From contig CAYFWF010000005.1 of the NCBI GenBank assembly GCA_964346815.1, forward strand, positions 1 through 64,000: a DNA stretch of 64,000 nucleotides, in the 5' to 3' direction. The notes under the pieces are model-generated. The model saw only the letters and a program-made list of their open reading frames with translations, did not search any database and had not been told where the DNA came from. This document shows, piece by piece, positions 8,901 through 17,112 of the stretch. Origin of the DNA: CAYFWF01 sp964346815 (GTDB lineage Bacteria > Acidobacteriota > Aminicenantia > Aminicenantales > Aminicenantaceae). The position numbers and the translations under genes were made by a program. The first letter of the stretch is position 1. Each line of letters starts with the position of its first letter.

Positions 8901-11033
8901 ATGGATAAAAGGAAGACCCAGATTGCCTTGATCGTGCTGGCCGTCCTCCTCCTGCTTTCTTTGAGGATGGTCCATCCTTCAGCCGATCCCCCTGATACCC
9001 TCAGCACAAGCGGAGGGCCTTACGGAGATCCGGGGGGGTATGCATTCCATGCCAGGAACAAAATCCTGTTCGGAGAGTGGAAGATCGACGAGATGAACTC
9101 TCCTCTGTATTCCAGCCCCCTTCCCGCATTGTTGACCTATCTCTCTTTCAAACTCTTCGGCATCGGATTTGCTCCCATGAATTTGATCCCCATCCTTTTC
9201 AGCTGCCTTACCTTGATTTTTGCATTTTTCATACTGAAGGAGACCTTGGACAGCTCTCTGACCCTTGCCGTTTTAGGCCTTTCTTTCCTCGGCCTGAATT
9301 ATCTCTTTTTGATGTACAGCCGCATCGCGAACAGGGTCATGCCCATGGTTTTCTTCCTGGTTTTAGCCCTGTTTTTTTTCATGAAGGGATCCAGGAAGAG
9401 CAATCGGTATTTTTTTGCGGGAATTTCCACCTTCCTGGCTCTTATGACCAAAAGTGTCTGTTTCTATATCGTAGGTGCATTTTTCCTGGGCCTTTTTGTC
9501 TATCTGATCTTTAAATGGGGATTTAAAAAGTCTCTCATTCCTTTCAGCTTTTATCTCGCAGGATTTCTGATTTGCCTCTTGTTCTGGATCATCTTCATCT
9601 ACATTCCCCACGGGAATGAAATCAAGGACATATCCTCGCTCAATGTTCCTTTTCTGATCCCTCCAAAAAACGTCTCCAGGATGCTTTATTATTTCTGGAT
9701 ACGGCCGTCCATCCTCTTGGAGCGGTCTCCTATCATCTCTTTGCTCTCGGGATTTTTCCTGCTCCTTCTTTTCTTCAGGGTTTCTCAAACTCCCAAAAAG
9801 ACAAGATTGCTCGAATGGATCATGCTTTTCTGGATCGTCATTAGCGCCGTCTACTTTTCCATCATCCAGCAGCGCGTGCCCCGGCATTTCATTCCTCAAA
9901 TCGTTCCGATGGTCTTCTTTTCTGCATGGATGGTCCGTGATTTTCTCCGTGCAGAGAGTCTGGTCAAACCGCCAAAACCCGGGCTTGTTTTCGGAGTGGG
10001 CCTTTTCTTCTGGCTCCTTTTCCCATTGAGCAGAATTCTGAAATCCCTACTCCAAAAATTCCCGGAAGGTCTCTCCAACCTCTGGATCGCCACCTCTCTT
10101 TTAGCCGCCGCCGCCTTATCGGTTACGTTGGTCATCGTCTTCCTGATAAAACTGTGGCCAGCGGGCTTTCGCATTTCTCTCTCTCCTCTCCTCAGGAAAT
10201 CTGCGGCGGCCTTGATTCTTTTAGGAGTTATCTTTTTCAATGGAAGGCCGTACCTCGCGTGGGCCCTCCACCCCCAATTCAAACTGCAGAAGGTTTCCCG
10301 TGATTTGGGGAAAGCCTTCGATCATGCAGCCATTTCCGGCCTCTGGGCCCCTGTTATCTGCCTGGAAAACAGACACAGGGCCCATGAGTCATACCCCGGT
10401 TTTATAAACGATCAAAAGGACTTTCTGGGGAGATTCGAGATCACCCATGTGTTCGCCTCCACCGCTTTTAACAAGCAGGAGATCAATTATTACAGGAGGA
10501 ACTTTCCTGAAGCCATGAGGAAGGCGAAGCTTCTGGCGAAGTTCCATATCTGGCGGGCCTCACAACTGCTCTATGATCTCCACCCTCGCTCTGAGTCCTG
10601 GATGGAGGAAGGCCGATATGAAGCAGAGGTCTTCACACAGCCTCTGGGTATGCCTCGATACGATCCTGAATCCTCCGGCAAATTTTCAGTCCGTGCGGAG
10701 AAACGGAAATCAGGGTTTGCGGCGGTCGTTTCACCTGAAAAAAGGATCCCGGAGGGCCGGTTCAGGGTGACTTTCAGGATGAAGTTGGAGGGCAATTCAT
10801 CAAACGGCCTGTCCAGAATAGCGAGAATAGATGTTGTATCCCCGGAAAAGCGAAAGCTCTTGATGGCCAAAAACCTTATCGCAGAGGATTTTATAAAAGA
10901 CAACACCTATCAAGAATTTTCACTCGGAATAGAATTGAGCAGGCCTTTAAATCTTCAATTCCGTATCTACTCCGACGGCGCGGCTTCCCTTTGGGTTGAT
11001 TGTGTATGGATTGAAAGAATTTCGGAAGATTGA
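8901..11033 (+). CDS. GT39/ArnT-like membrane glycosyltransferase
   Basis: A 710-residue multi-spanning protein of the ArnT / dolichyl-phosphate-mannose transferase superfamily, which moves a sugar from a polyprenyl-phosphate donor on the periplasmic face. After TM1 (IALIVLAVLLLLSL) the first loop holds GDPGGYAFHARN, the usual place of the catalytic aspartate, then YSSPLPALLTYLSFKLFGIG as in the family. Roughly ten more hydrophobic segments run to about residue 450. The last 250 residues are soluble and probably periplasmic, with a beta-rich end. It sits between the deacetylase and a polyprenol-phosphate GT2, which could make its donor lipid. The acceptor is unknown. Confidence 0.78.
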   Translation: MDKRKTQIALIVLAVLLLLSLRMVHPSADPPDTLSTSGGPYGDPGGYAFHARNKILFGEWKIDEMNSPLYSSPLPALLTYLSFKLFGIGFAPMNLIPILFSCLTLIFAFFILKETLDSSLTLAVLGLSFLGLNYLFLMYSRIANRVMPMVFFLVLALFFFMKGSRKSNRYFFAGISTFLALMTKSVCFYIVGAFFLGLFVYLIFKWGFKKSLIPFSFYLAGFLICLLFWIIFIYIPHGNEIKDISSLNVPFLIPPKNVSRMLYYFWIRPSILLERSPIISLLSGFFLLLLFFRVSQTPKKTRLLEWIMLFWIVISAVYFSIIQQRVPRHFIPQIVPMVFFSAWMVRDFLRAESLVKPPKPGLVFGVGLFFWLLFPLSRILKSLLQKFPEGLSNLWIATSLLAAAALSVTLVIVFLIKLWPAGFRISLSPLLRKSAAALILLGVIFFNGRPYLAWALHPQFKLQKVSRDLGKAFDHAAISGLWAPVICLENRHRAHESYPGFINDQKDFLGRFEITHVFASTAFNKQEINYYRRNFPEAMRKAKLLAKFHIWRASQLLYDLHPRSESWMEEGRYEAEVFTQPLGMPRYDPESSGKFSVRAEKRKSGFAAVVSPEKRIPEGRFRVTFRMKLEGNSSNGLSRIARIDVVSPEKRKLLMAKNLIAEDFIKDNTYQEFSLGIELSRPLNLQFRIYSDGAASLWVDCVWIERISED

Positions 11034-11101
11034 CAATCTGTTCCCGGTCCAGTATTTTAACCTTGATTTTTTTGTCGCCCCGAATCATCATCGATTAGAA
11101 A

Positions 11102-11803
11102 ATGAAAATTCTCGCTCTCATCCTGGCTTATAACGAAGAAAGAACCGTCCTGGATGTGATCGAGGAGACAAGAGTCGATCTGCCTGAGGCCGATATCCTG
11201 GTGGTCAACGATGGTTCCACAGACCAAACCAAGACTCTCTTGACCGGCAGGCAAGATATTATCGCTCTGCATCATCCCTTTAACATGGGTATCGGTGGAG
11301 CCATCTGGACAGGATTCAATTTTTTCTCCAGAAACGACTACCAATACCTGGTGAGGATCGACGGAGACGGCCAGCACCCCCCTTCTCAGGCAAGGAAGCT
11401 GCTCGAGCCGCTGGTAAAAGAAGAGGCCGATCTTGTCATCGGCTCCCGTTTCATCACGCGAGAAGGTTATCTTTCCTCGTTTGGTCGAAGAGGAGGGATA
11501 AAACTTTTGAACATCCTGACGGGCTTCCTCCTCAAACAAAAAATAACCGACAATACCTCAGGATTCAGGGCATACAACCGGAGAGTTGTCCGCCTGCTGG
11601 TAGAAGATTATCCCTTTGATTACCCTGAACCTATAGAGGTCTACACGCTCAGCCGGCACGGGTTTAAAATTATGGAAGTCGCAGCTAAAATGAGGCAAAG
11701 GGAGGAAGGTGTCACCTCTATCCGTCTTTTGCACTCCTATTACTATCTGGTGAAAGTACTGCTCACCATCCTGGTGAATTATTTATACGGAGGGAAAAAA
11801 TGA
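11102..11803 (+). CDS. GT2 glycosyltransferase (DPM1-like)
   Basis: A 233-residue cytoplasmic GT-A fold transferase similar to dolichol/polyprenol-phosphate mannosyl- or glucosyltransferases. Visible motifs are LAYNEERTVLDVI at the N-terminus, VVNDGSTDQT (nucleotide site), RIDGDGQHPP (the DxD-type metal site) and NTSGFRAYNRR. It ends after a short hydrophobic helix. Its stop overlaps the next gene's ATG in ATGA, so it is translationally coupled to the DUF2304 protein, a pairing often seen in polysaccharide loci. It probably makes the lipid-linked sugar used by the GT39-like enzyme upstream. Confidence 0.88.
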   Translation: MKILALILAYNEERTVLDVIEETRVDLPEADILVVNDGSTDQTKTLLTGRQDIIALHHPFNMGIGGAIWTGFNFFSRNDYQYLVRIDGDGQHPPSQARKLLEPLVKEEADLVIGSRFITREGYLSSFGRRGGIKLLNILTGFLLKQKITDNTSGFRAYNRRVVRLLVEDYPFDYPEPIEVYTLSRHGFKIMEVAAKMRQREEGVTSIRLLHSYYYLVKVLLTILVNYLYGGKK

Positions 11804-12168
11804 ATCCTTATCCGCTCGGTCCCGTCCAGATCCTCAGCATCCTGTTTTCTATCTCGCTGCTGGTTTTGATCATCGTTTTGATAAGAAGAAAAAAAATCAG
11901 AGAAGAATATGCCATCCTCTGGATCGTCATTTTTCTGGCTTTTTTCATCCTTTCTATATTCAGGGGCCTGATAGATAGTATTTCCTCCCTGCTGGGGATT
12001 CAGTACCAGCCCGCTTCCCTTTTTCTGATCCTTATCGGCTTCCTCTTCCTGCTGGTCTTTCATTTTTCACTCGTGATTTCTGATATGAAAAAAAAGATCA
12101 ATGCCCTTGCCATGACTTTGGCGATCCTGGAAGAATCTCTCTCCGGGGAAGAGAAAAATTCTTCTTAG
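11800..12168 (+). CDS. DUF2304 membrane protein
   Basis: A 122-residue protein with three membrane helices (about residues 8-28, 40-60, 72-92) and the family's RRKKIREEYAILWIVIF signature between the first two. Its short charged tail may form a helix on the membrane surface. DUF2304 proteins are usual neighbours of GT2 enzymes and are thought to help anchor or flip the lipid-linked sugar, though no activity is established. It overlaps the upstream GT2 by four bases, and its stop overlaps the stop of the convergent acetyltransferase by four bases. Confidence 0.82.
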   Translation: MNPYPLGPVQILSILFSISLLVLIIVLIRRKKIREEYAILWIVIFLAFFILSIFRGLIDSISSLLGIQYQPASLFLILIGFLFLLVFHFSLVISDMKKKINALAMTLAILEESLSGEEKNSS

Positions 12169-12920
12169 CCTGTTCTGTCTTTGATTTTCCTGGCAGGGGT
12201 TCCGACAATGATGGAGTAAGAGGGAAAAGACTTGGTGACCACAGTTCCAGCGCCGACAACACAGCCTTTCCCCAGGGAAGTGCCGTCCAGGACGATCACA
12301 GACGCTCCCAACCAGCAGTCCTCTCCAATGGCGATGCCTCCCTTTCTCAGAGATGGCTGGAACATGATGGGGATGTCCGTTCTCTCGAAGCTGTGATTTC
12401 CTCCAGCCACTAAATAGCAGTGGCCGGCCAAAAATGTGTAGGAACCCACATCGATTTTGGTCTCCGAAAGAAGAGAGCATCCTGCTGAGATATTGACATA
12501 ATCGCCCAGATGAATGGATCCGCCTTTGCAACTGAGGATGGTGTTCCTGCCTACGATGACATTCTCGCCGATAAGGATTCCATCGGCTTCCTCTCCTTTG
12601 GCGTCAAGAACGGCATTGTCATCTATAAAGGAGTTATCTCCGATCTGTATCTTATGAGGATTCCGGAGGGTGATGTGGTGTCCGAAGGCAACTCCCCTTC
12701 CTACTCTTCCGATGATCATCGGGTAGAAAACCTTTCTCAAGAAAAAACCCAGGGCGCCAGGAATCCAGGAGAACAGGAAGATGATGGATTCATACTTGAT
12801 GATCTGCCAGAAGTTTTTTTTCCCGATGAAGAAATCGATATATTTTTTCGATGCCGGTTTGCTCTGGTCCATCAGGGCTTTTTGGACGCTGCCTTTGTAA
12901 GGTTCTTGAAGATTCGCCAT
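12165..12920 (-). CDS. Hexapeptide-repeat acyltransferase
   Basis: A 251-residue left-handed beta-helix acyltransferase (LbH/WbbJ type), probably an O-acetyltransferase for a surface sugar using acetyl-CoA. The N-terminal 60 residues are basic with one hydrophobic stretch (IIFLFSWIPGALGFFL). From about residue 80 come imperfect hexapeptide turns (IGDNSFIDDNAV, IGENVIVGRNTI, GKGCVVGAGTVV). A loop with GGNHSFERTD carries the likely catalytic histidine, and the end GTPARKI is typical. The ATG has no ribosome site, but a promoter-like pair lies directly upstream (12931-12959). It points the same way as the formyltransferase operon behind it. Confidence 0.87.
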   Translation of the reverse strand: MANLQEPYKGSVQKALMDQSKPASKKYIDFFIGKKNFWQIIKYESIIFLFSWIPGALGFFLRKVFYPMIIGRVGRGVAFGHHITLRNPHKIQIGDNSFIDDNAVLDAKGEEADGILIGENVIVGRNTILSCKGGSIHLGDYVNISAGCSLLSETKIDVGSYTFLAGHCYLVAGGNHSFERTDIPIMFQPSLRKGGIAIGEDCWLGASVIVLDGTSLGKGCVVGAGTVVTKSFPSYSIIVGTPARKIKDRTG

Positions 12921-12930
12921 GTTTGAAGTT

Positions 12931-12959
12931 ATCTTACGTCAAATCAGGATAGATCGCAA
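12931..12959 (-). promoter_or_regulatory. Candidate promoter of the acyltransferase
   Basis: Minus-strand TTGCGA (12959-12954), 17 bases, TAAGAT (12936-12931). The start codon is only ten bases past the -10 box, so the message would be leaderless or nearly so. Match quality is moderate. Confidence 0.35.
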
Positions 12960-13044
12960 GGGCCCATCTTTCGGAGATCTGGGTCCCTCAGCCAGACAGT
13001 CTGGTTCATCCGTACGCGGGTTCTGCCTGGCCGATATCCAGGCA
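12959..13044. repeat. Three consecutive hairpins between glycan genes
   Basis: Within 86 bases there are three palindromes: AGGG-CCCA pairing with TGGG-t-CCCT (12959-12988), CCAGA-CAG-TCTGG (12992-13004) and TGCCTGG-CCGATAT-CCAGGCA (13024-13044). The last two are perfect. No T-run follows on either strand, so this is not a simple terminator. It could fold in the intercistronic RNA between the formyltransferase and acyltransferase. Confidence 0.5.
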
Positions 13045-13138
13045 AATATTCATTGGTGATTCTCTTCTGTAGTGCCGCTGCAGACATGCCTGTTAGAGCT
13101 TCGACTTTTGAGTTTAGCCACACAATATGGGAAAGAGG

Positions 13139-13918
13139 CTATTTGGTTCGCTTGTTCAGCCTTCTTGTCAGGGAAACGAATCTTATGTAATCGGTGATGC
13201 CAGGTTCAAAGTAATGAGCATATTTCTTCCCGAACCGGTATTGGTCGAAATCATGAACACCCGGTTCCTCTTTAGAGACATGGTCAATAGCCCGGGAGAT
13301 ATTCTGGTCCACTAATAGAATGACTGAGAACAGGATATGGGGAAGGTCAATTTTTTCGAGAGTGAAGATGTCCAGAAAATCCTGGATGACGATGTCGCCG
13401 CCGTCAGCTATTCTTGTCACGTGATGGATGCTGATTCCGATAGAATCGAAATTTTCCTCCAAAACTGCCCAAAACCAGCAGAGCCACCCTCGGTATCGGG
13501 GAATGATCCCCAGATGGCTGTTCAAGATAGGAGTCCGGAGTTCGAACCATCTCTTTTTCAGGAGGGATGTCCCGAAAATGAGGATGAGATCTGGAGAAAA
13601 TTCTTTTGCGAGTTCGAGAGCCTGGGCGTCATTTATGTTTTTCACCATATGATCAGGCTCGAGTTTTCCTGTAAAATCGAGTTTTTTTCTGAACAGTCTC
13701 TCCACTCGGCGTTTGAGAAAAAGAAAAAAATAGAGATAGAACAGGAGTCTGTTGATTTTGGAAGCGAGGCTGTGTTTCTTCCTCCTGAATGTCCTCTTCA
13801 AAACATTTAGGGCGCTTTGATCCTCCCGGATCGTCATAACCTGATAGGGTTTCCGGAGGAGATTGGAGATGACATAGTCGTTGGCGACTGACTGAGAGTA
13901 GAGGATCAAGAGCTTCAT
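13139..13918 (-). CDS. Formyltransferase-family protein (sugar N-formyltransferase-like)
   Basis: A 259-residue member of the formyl-transferase fold, which transfers a formyl group from N10-formyl-tetrahydrofolate. LNSHLGIIPRYRG carries the catalytic Asn and His, and HHVTRIADGGDIV the catalytic Asp. Both match sugar-nucleotide N-formyltransferases and the N-domain of Fmt. The stretch of about residues 45-85 is basic and insert-like. Context (methyltransferase and FemAB upstream, acetyltransferase downstream) favours an amino-sugar substrate over initiator tRNA. It starts one base after the methyltransferase stop. Past its TAG stop the frame stays open for 64 more codons, to 12944. Confidence 0.83.
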   Translation of the reverse strand: MKLLILYSQSVANDYVISNLLRKPYQVMTIREDQSALNVLKRTFRRKKHSLASKINRLLFYLYFFLFLKRRVERLFRKKLDFTGKLEPDHMVKNINDAQALELAKEFSPDLILIFGTSLLKKRWFELRTPILNSHLGIIPRYRGWLCWFWAVLEENFDSIGISIHHVTRIADGGDIVIQDFLDIFTLEKIDLPHILFSVILLVDQNISRAIDHVSKEEPGVHDFDQYRFGKKYAHYFEPGITDYIRFVSLTRRLNKRTK

Positions 13919-14776
13919 TTATTTCTTCATAAAGGCTATGGTATCTGCTATGGGAGACAAACCGCTGCCCGCTCCGTATATGACGGGAGGGCATTGGTGG
14001 ATGTTCTCCTGCCACCAGCTTTGATCCAGGATGCCTTCAATATAATGAGGGTAGATGGCTTCGTGGGTGAAAAAGTAGCCTTGGGGTTGCAGAAGGGGCC
14101 AGAGCACTTTGATGCACTCCCTTGCCGAACTCACTAAATCCACATCGATAAAGACAAAAGCAGGCGAAACATCAAATCCTTCCAGGGATTCAGAGAAGAA
14201 ACCCGGTCTGAACTCACAAACGTCCACACACCCGAAATTTGACACGTTCTTCTTCACTTCCTCCAACGACCCCTTATACTGTCCGGCCTGAAATCTGTAC
14301 TTCTGGCCTGCCTCTCCCAACTGCCGCACACAGGATTCTCTCTCATTTTTCGGTTCCGGCAGCCCTTGAAAAGAATCGAAAACATAAAGCTTTCGCTGGG
14401 TGTATTCAGCCAGCAGAGACAACTTCGCCGTGCTTCCCCCTTTATAACAGCCACACTCCACTATAGGCCCGGGGACTTCTAGGCTCAGAATGTACTTGGC
14501 CATTAACACGAGCTGATAGGGCGAATGCCCGCAGGTAATATTCTTGTGTATCCGGGCGAATCTTTTCAATAAATTCTTGCGGAACTGCTTTTCCTGGCCG
14601 GTTTTTGCGTTCTTGACAAATCTGTGATATTCATCCAGCATCATAATATATCTGGAAACGCTGCCCCAAAATCCATACAGCTCGATGGCTCTTCTGACAA
14701 CTTTCAGGATATTACCTGTCGCTGCCTCTATTTCTTTATCCTGGGCAAGTCGGTGCTCATCCTTGTTCATGGCCAC
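13919..14776 (-). CDS. TylF/MycF-family O-methyltransferase
   Basis: A 285-residue SAM-dependent methyltransferase of the macrocin-O-methyltransferase (TylF) family, which methylates hydroxyl groups of sugars. PGPIVECGCYKGGSTAKLSL is the SAM-binding loop, YVFDSFQGLPEP the second motif, and FVFIDVDLVSSAR the metal-binding aspartates seen in TylF and MycF. The C-terminal ADTIAFMKK closes the Rossmann sheet. GAGGTG lies five bases before the ATG. It is the middle gene of a three-gene operon (FemAB-like, methyltransferase, formyltransferase), which suggests tailoring of one sugar residue. Confidence 0.88.
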   Translation of the reverse strand: MAMNKDEHRLAQDKEIEAATGNILKVVRRAIELYGFWGSVSRYIMMLDEYHRFVKNAKTGQEKQFRKNLLKRFARIHKNITCGHSPYQLVLMAKYILSLEVPGPIVECGCYKGGSTAKLSLLAEYTQRKLYVFDSFQGLPEPKNERESCVRQLGEAGQKYRFQAGQYKGSLEEVKKNVSNFGCVDVCEFRPGFFSESLEGFDVSPAFVFIDVDLVSSARECIKVLWPLLQPQGYFFTHEAIYPHYIEGILDQSWWQENIHQCPPVIYGAGSGLSPIADTIAFMKK

Positions 14777-14798
14777 ACCTCAAAATTCACTTTCATTT

Positions 14799-15695
14799 TC
14801 ATAGGTCTGGAAGATGTTTGCACAGTTTCGGACCCAACCACCTGGTAACCGGAAAGGGCACTTTTTTCCAAATTGCGGAGACAAACCTGTATTTTTTATA
14901 GACGTTGCTCGGCTTTTGCTCCAGGATATCAACCTTAACGGGTACAGCTCCCCAGCGCTTCTTGAAGATATAGGGTCCACTGCCAAAGCTGCTCCGCCCG
15001 AAATCGTAAATGAGCTTTCCTTTATAAAATGCGTCTTTTATGGTTTCCCAGTACATGTGCAATCCAGGACGAACCTCCATGTATTTTCTGTGGGTTCCCG
15101 ACCACGGGATCCAAGATATCTCGTGGTCGTCCACTATCACTGCCGCAGAAATGGGGAGATTTCCACTATAAACGACATAGTATGTCGGACTCACTGTTTT
15201 GGATAGGGTAACGAATAATTTTTTTCCGAATGCCGGCGTGCCGTGTCTGTGCATCACATCCGAGAAAATCGCATAAAAGTCAGCGATGATATTTGCTGAA
15301 TTGCCCTTGTGAATCGTCCATTCGCTCCTGTCTAAATGCCTGATGTATCTCCTCATTCTTTTAGAGACAGACGTTCGGAGCAGCTCATCGATGTCTTTTT
15401 TATTCAGGTAGATCCTCATGGTCACGGGATCATGCTCCTGAAAAGCTGTGTGTTCAGGATTCAAGACTCTTATTTGATAACGCTTGCCTTCCATCTTTCG
15501 CAGGAGACTCTCCGTTTGGGCTAGGGTTTTGTCCGTGTAATTCAGAAGAGGCAAGTAGGAATACGTTTTTCTTCCTAATAAGGACGGCACGACCGCAAAC
15601 CCATCATAGAATGAATAGCCGTACAACTCTTTCAAGAAAAAAGTCCATCTCTCGATAAATTCAGATGAAAAGACCGTTTGGAGCAGATGACTCAT
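14799..15695 (-). CDS. FemAB-like GNAT-fold protein
   Basis: A 298-residue protein of the FemAB-related acyltransferase group found in exopolysaccharide loci. Markers are SVSKRMRRYIRHLDRSEWTI, PISAAVIVDDHEISWIPWSG and IYDFGRSSFGSGPYIFKKRW, the last being the conserved motif of this subgroup. An apparent upstream TTG start at 15731 is actually the first half of a -35 box. The ATG at 15695 lies seven bases after TATAAT, so it is the likely start of a leaderless message. It heads the operon with the methyltransferase and formyltransferase. The acyl or aminoacyl donor is unknown. Confidence 0.82.
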   Translation of the reverse strand: MSHLLQTVFSSEFIERWTFFLKELYGYSFYDGFAVVPSLLGRKTYSYLPLLNYTDKTLAQTESLLRKMEGKRYQIRVLNPEHTAFQEHDPVTMRIYLNKKDIDELLRTSVSKRMRRYIRHLDRSEWTIHKGNSANIIADFYAIFSDVMHRHGTPAFGKKLFVTLSKTVSPTYYVVYSGNLPISAAVIVDDHEISWIPWSGTHRKYMEVRPGLHMYWETIKDAFYKGKLIYDFGRSSFGSGPYIFKKRWGAVPVKVDILEQKPSNVYKKYRFVSAIWKKVPFPVTRWLGPKLCKHLPDL

Positions 15696-15702
15696 TTTCA
15701 AA

Positions 15703-15731
15703 ATTATATCCGAATCTAAGATTTTAACCAA
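15703..15731 (-). promoter_or_regulatory. Promoter of the FemAB-methyltransferase-formyltransferase operon
   Basis: TTGGTT (15731-15726), 17 bases, perfect TATAAT (15708-15703) on the minus strand. The ATG at 15695 begins where transcription should start, so the message is predicted to lack a leader. Confidence 0.65.
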
Positions 15732-15777
15732 GAAGCTGTTTGAGTGAATCTTTCAAAAGGAGGATTTTGCATTTTAT

Positions 15778-15807
15778 TTGACAAAGAGTCAGGATTCGTT
15801 GTATAAG
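15778..15807 (+). promoter_or_regulatory. Promoter of the AMIN-domain gene
   Basis: Consensus TTGACA (15778-15783), 18 bases, TATAAG (15802-15807) preceded by TTG. Transcription would begin near 15814, about 50 bases before the ATG at 15863. Confidence 0.65.
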
Positions 15808-15862
15808 AAAAGACTTATCTCGGACCGTATCTATGAAGAAGAGGACTCTCAAGGAGGAAGAA

Positions 15863-16939
15863 ATGAGCATCCACAGACGAACGCTCTCTATCTGCTTTAT
15901 TCTTTTCTTTATCGCCGGTTTTCTTGGTGCCCGTCAAGAAACGAACAATGAGTTGGTCAATATCAGCTTTCAAAAGACCGATCAGCGGATGGAAATCATG
16001 ATAGAAATCGAAGGAGACGTTTCATACGAAAGCTTCTCACTTCTGAATCCCAACAGGCTGGTAATCGATTTCTTCGGAATCGAACAGGTCACGTCACCTG
16101 CGCTGATAGACGTCAATGAAATGCATATCACGAGCATAAGAAGCGCCCTGAACAGACCGGGTGTCGGGCGGGTTGTGTTCAATTTTACGGAAGATTTTCC
16201 TTCTTATGAAATAAAGGACGCAGAAAACGGCATCGTCGTCGTCTTTTGGACACAAATGCTGGAAAAACAAGAGATCAAAGAAGTGCTCCCAGAGGAAGCA
16301 GAAGAAGTCCTTGAGCCGGTTAAGAAAAAAGAAGAAATAATTCCGGAAGAGGAGGAAAAGCCGGAGCCTAAAAAAATCATTCCGATTCCGGAGGAGAGAA
16401 AGGGATTAGGGGATGTGGTGACAAAAATGGCGGTGGGGCTCACAGCAGGTTACATGACCCTTCAGGATGATGCCTTTCAAGATGCTTATGGAGAAGGCGG
16501 CCTCTTTTTCGGAGGAGAATATTCTTTTCTTCTCCCTATTGATCTGGAGTCTCTTGATGTGTGGACGGGTGTGTCCTATTTTCAAAAAAGCGGACAGACT
16601 TCCATAACTGAGGAAGAGCTCGAATTGAGAATAACCACTTTTTCCTTCGCCGTTAGGTACCTAAAGAAGATGTCACGGCGGTTCACTCCTTTTTTAGGAG
16701 TGGGCGTGGATTACATCGTCTATAAAGAAATATATCCGGAGGATTTCATCATAGAATCTGTGGGGGGGTCTACCTTGGGATTTCTCGGCCAGGCAGGAAC
16801 CTATATCAACGTCGTAAAGAACCTGGATTTTAAAATCAACATCCAATACAACATCGCCAAAACCACAGAGAACGAAATCGAGGTGAACCTGGGTGGAATC
16901 AAATATGGCGCGAGCCTGGTGTACAGGTTCAATCTCTGA
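15863..16939 (+). CDS. AMIN-domain outer-membrane beta-barrel protein
   Basis: A 358-residue secreted envelope protein. A signal peptide (SICFILFFIAGFLGA) is followed by an AMIN domain (about residues 32-130, with NPNRLVIDFFGI and RVVFNFTEDFPSYEI). AMIN domains bind peptidoglycan or target proteins to septa or secretin complexes. A Glu/Pro/Lys-rich linker (about 135-190) leads to a C-terminal beta-barrel of about 165 residues ending SLVYRFNL, so the protein may tether the outer membrane to the wall. AAGGAGG five bases before ATG 15863 decides the start over an ATG at 15833. It is monocistronic, with a promoter upstream and a hairpin terminator downstream. Confidence 0.82.
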   Translation: MSIHRRTLSICFILFFIAGFLGARQETNNELVNISFQKTDQRMEIMIEIEGDVSYESFSLLNPNRLVIDFFGIEQVTSPALIDVNEMHITSIRSALNRPGVGRVVFNFTEDFPSYEIKDAENGIVVVFWTQMLEKQEIKEVLPEEAEEVLEPVKKKEEIIPEEEEKPEPKKIIPIPEERKGLGDVVTKMAVGLTAGYMTLQDDAFQDAYGEGGLFFGGEYSFLLPIDLESLDVWTGVSYFQKSGQTSITEEELELRITTFSFAVRYLKKMSRRFTPFLGVGVDYIVYKEIYPEDFIIESVGGSTLGFLGQAGTYINVVKNLDFKINIQYNIAKTTENEIEVNLGGIKYGASLVYRFNL

Positions 16940-16950
16940 TTCTTCACTTC

Positions 16951-16972
16951 AGATGATCTCATCTTCTTTTTT
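16951..16972 (+). terminator. Rho-independent terminator after the AMIN gene
   Basis: AGATG-ATCT-CATCT forms a tight stem followed by TCTTTTTT. It begins 12 bases after the stop at 16939. The stem is short, so strength is uncertain. Confidence 0.55.
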
Positions 16973-17112
16973 AAGCAAGGCATCCCACTGCCAGGAAGCA
17001 GTTCTATTTAAGTCCTTGTTTGAGGTTCCGGGGTTGTCAAAATTTTCTTAAAGGGAGGATCGTCCGTTGCCGGCTCCATCCAGAGACGGTCATGCTTAAG
17101 GCCTTGTTGAGG

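Noticed and set aside
9363..10282. Long minus-strand frames opposite the GT39-like gene
   Set aside because: Low-complexity charged sequence that mirrors codons of a clear membrane protein on the plus strand.
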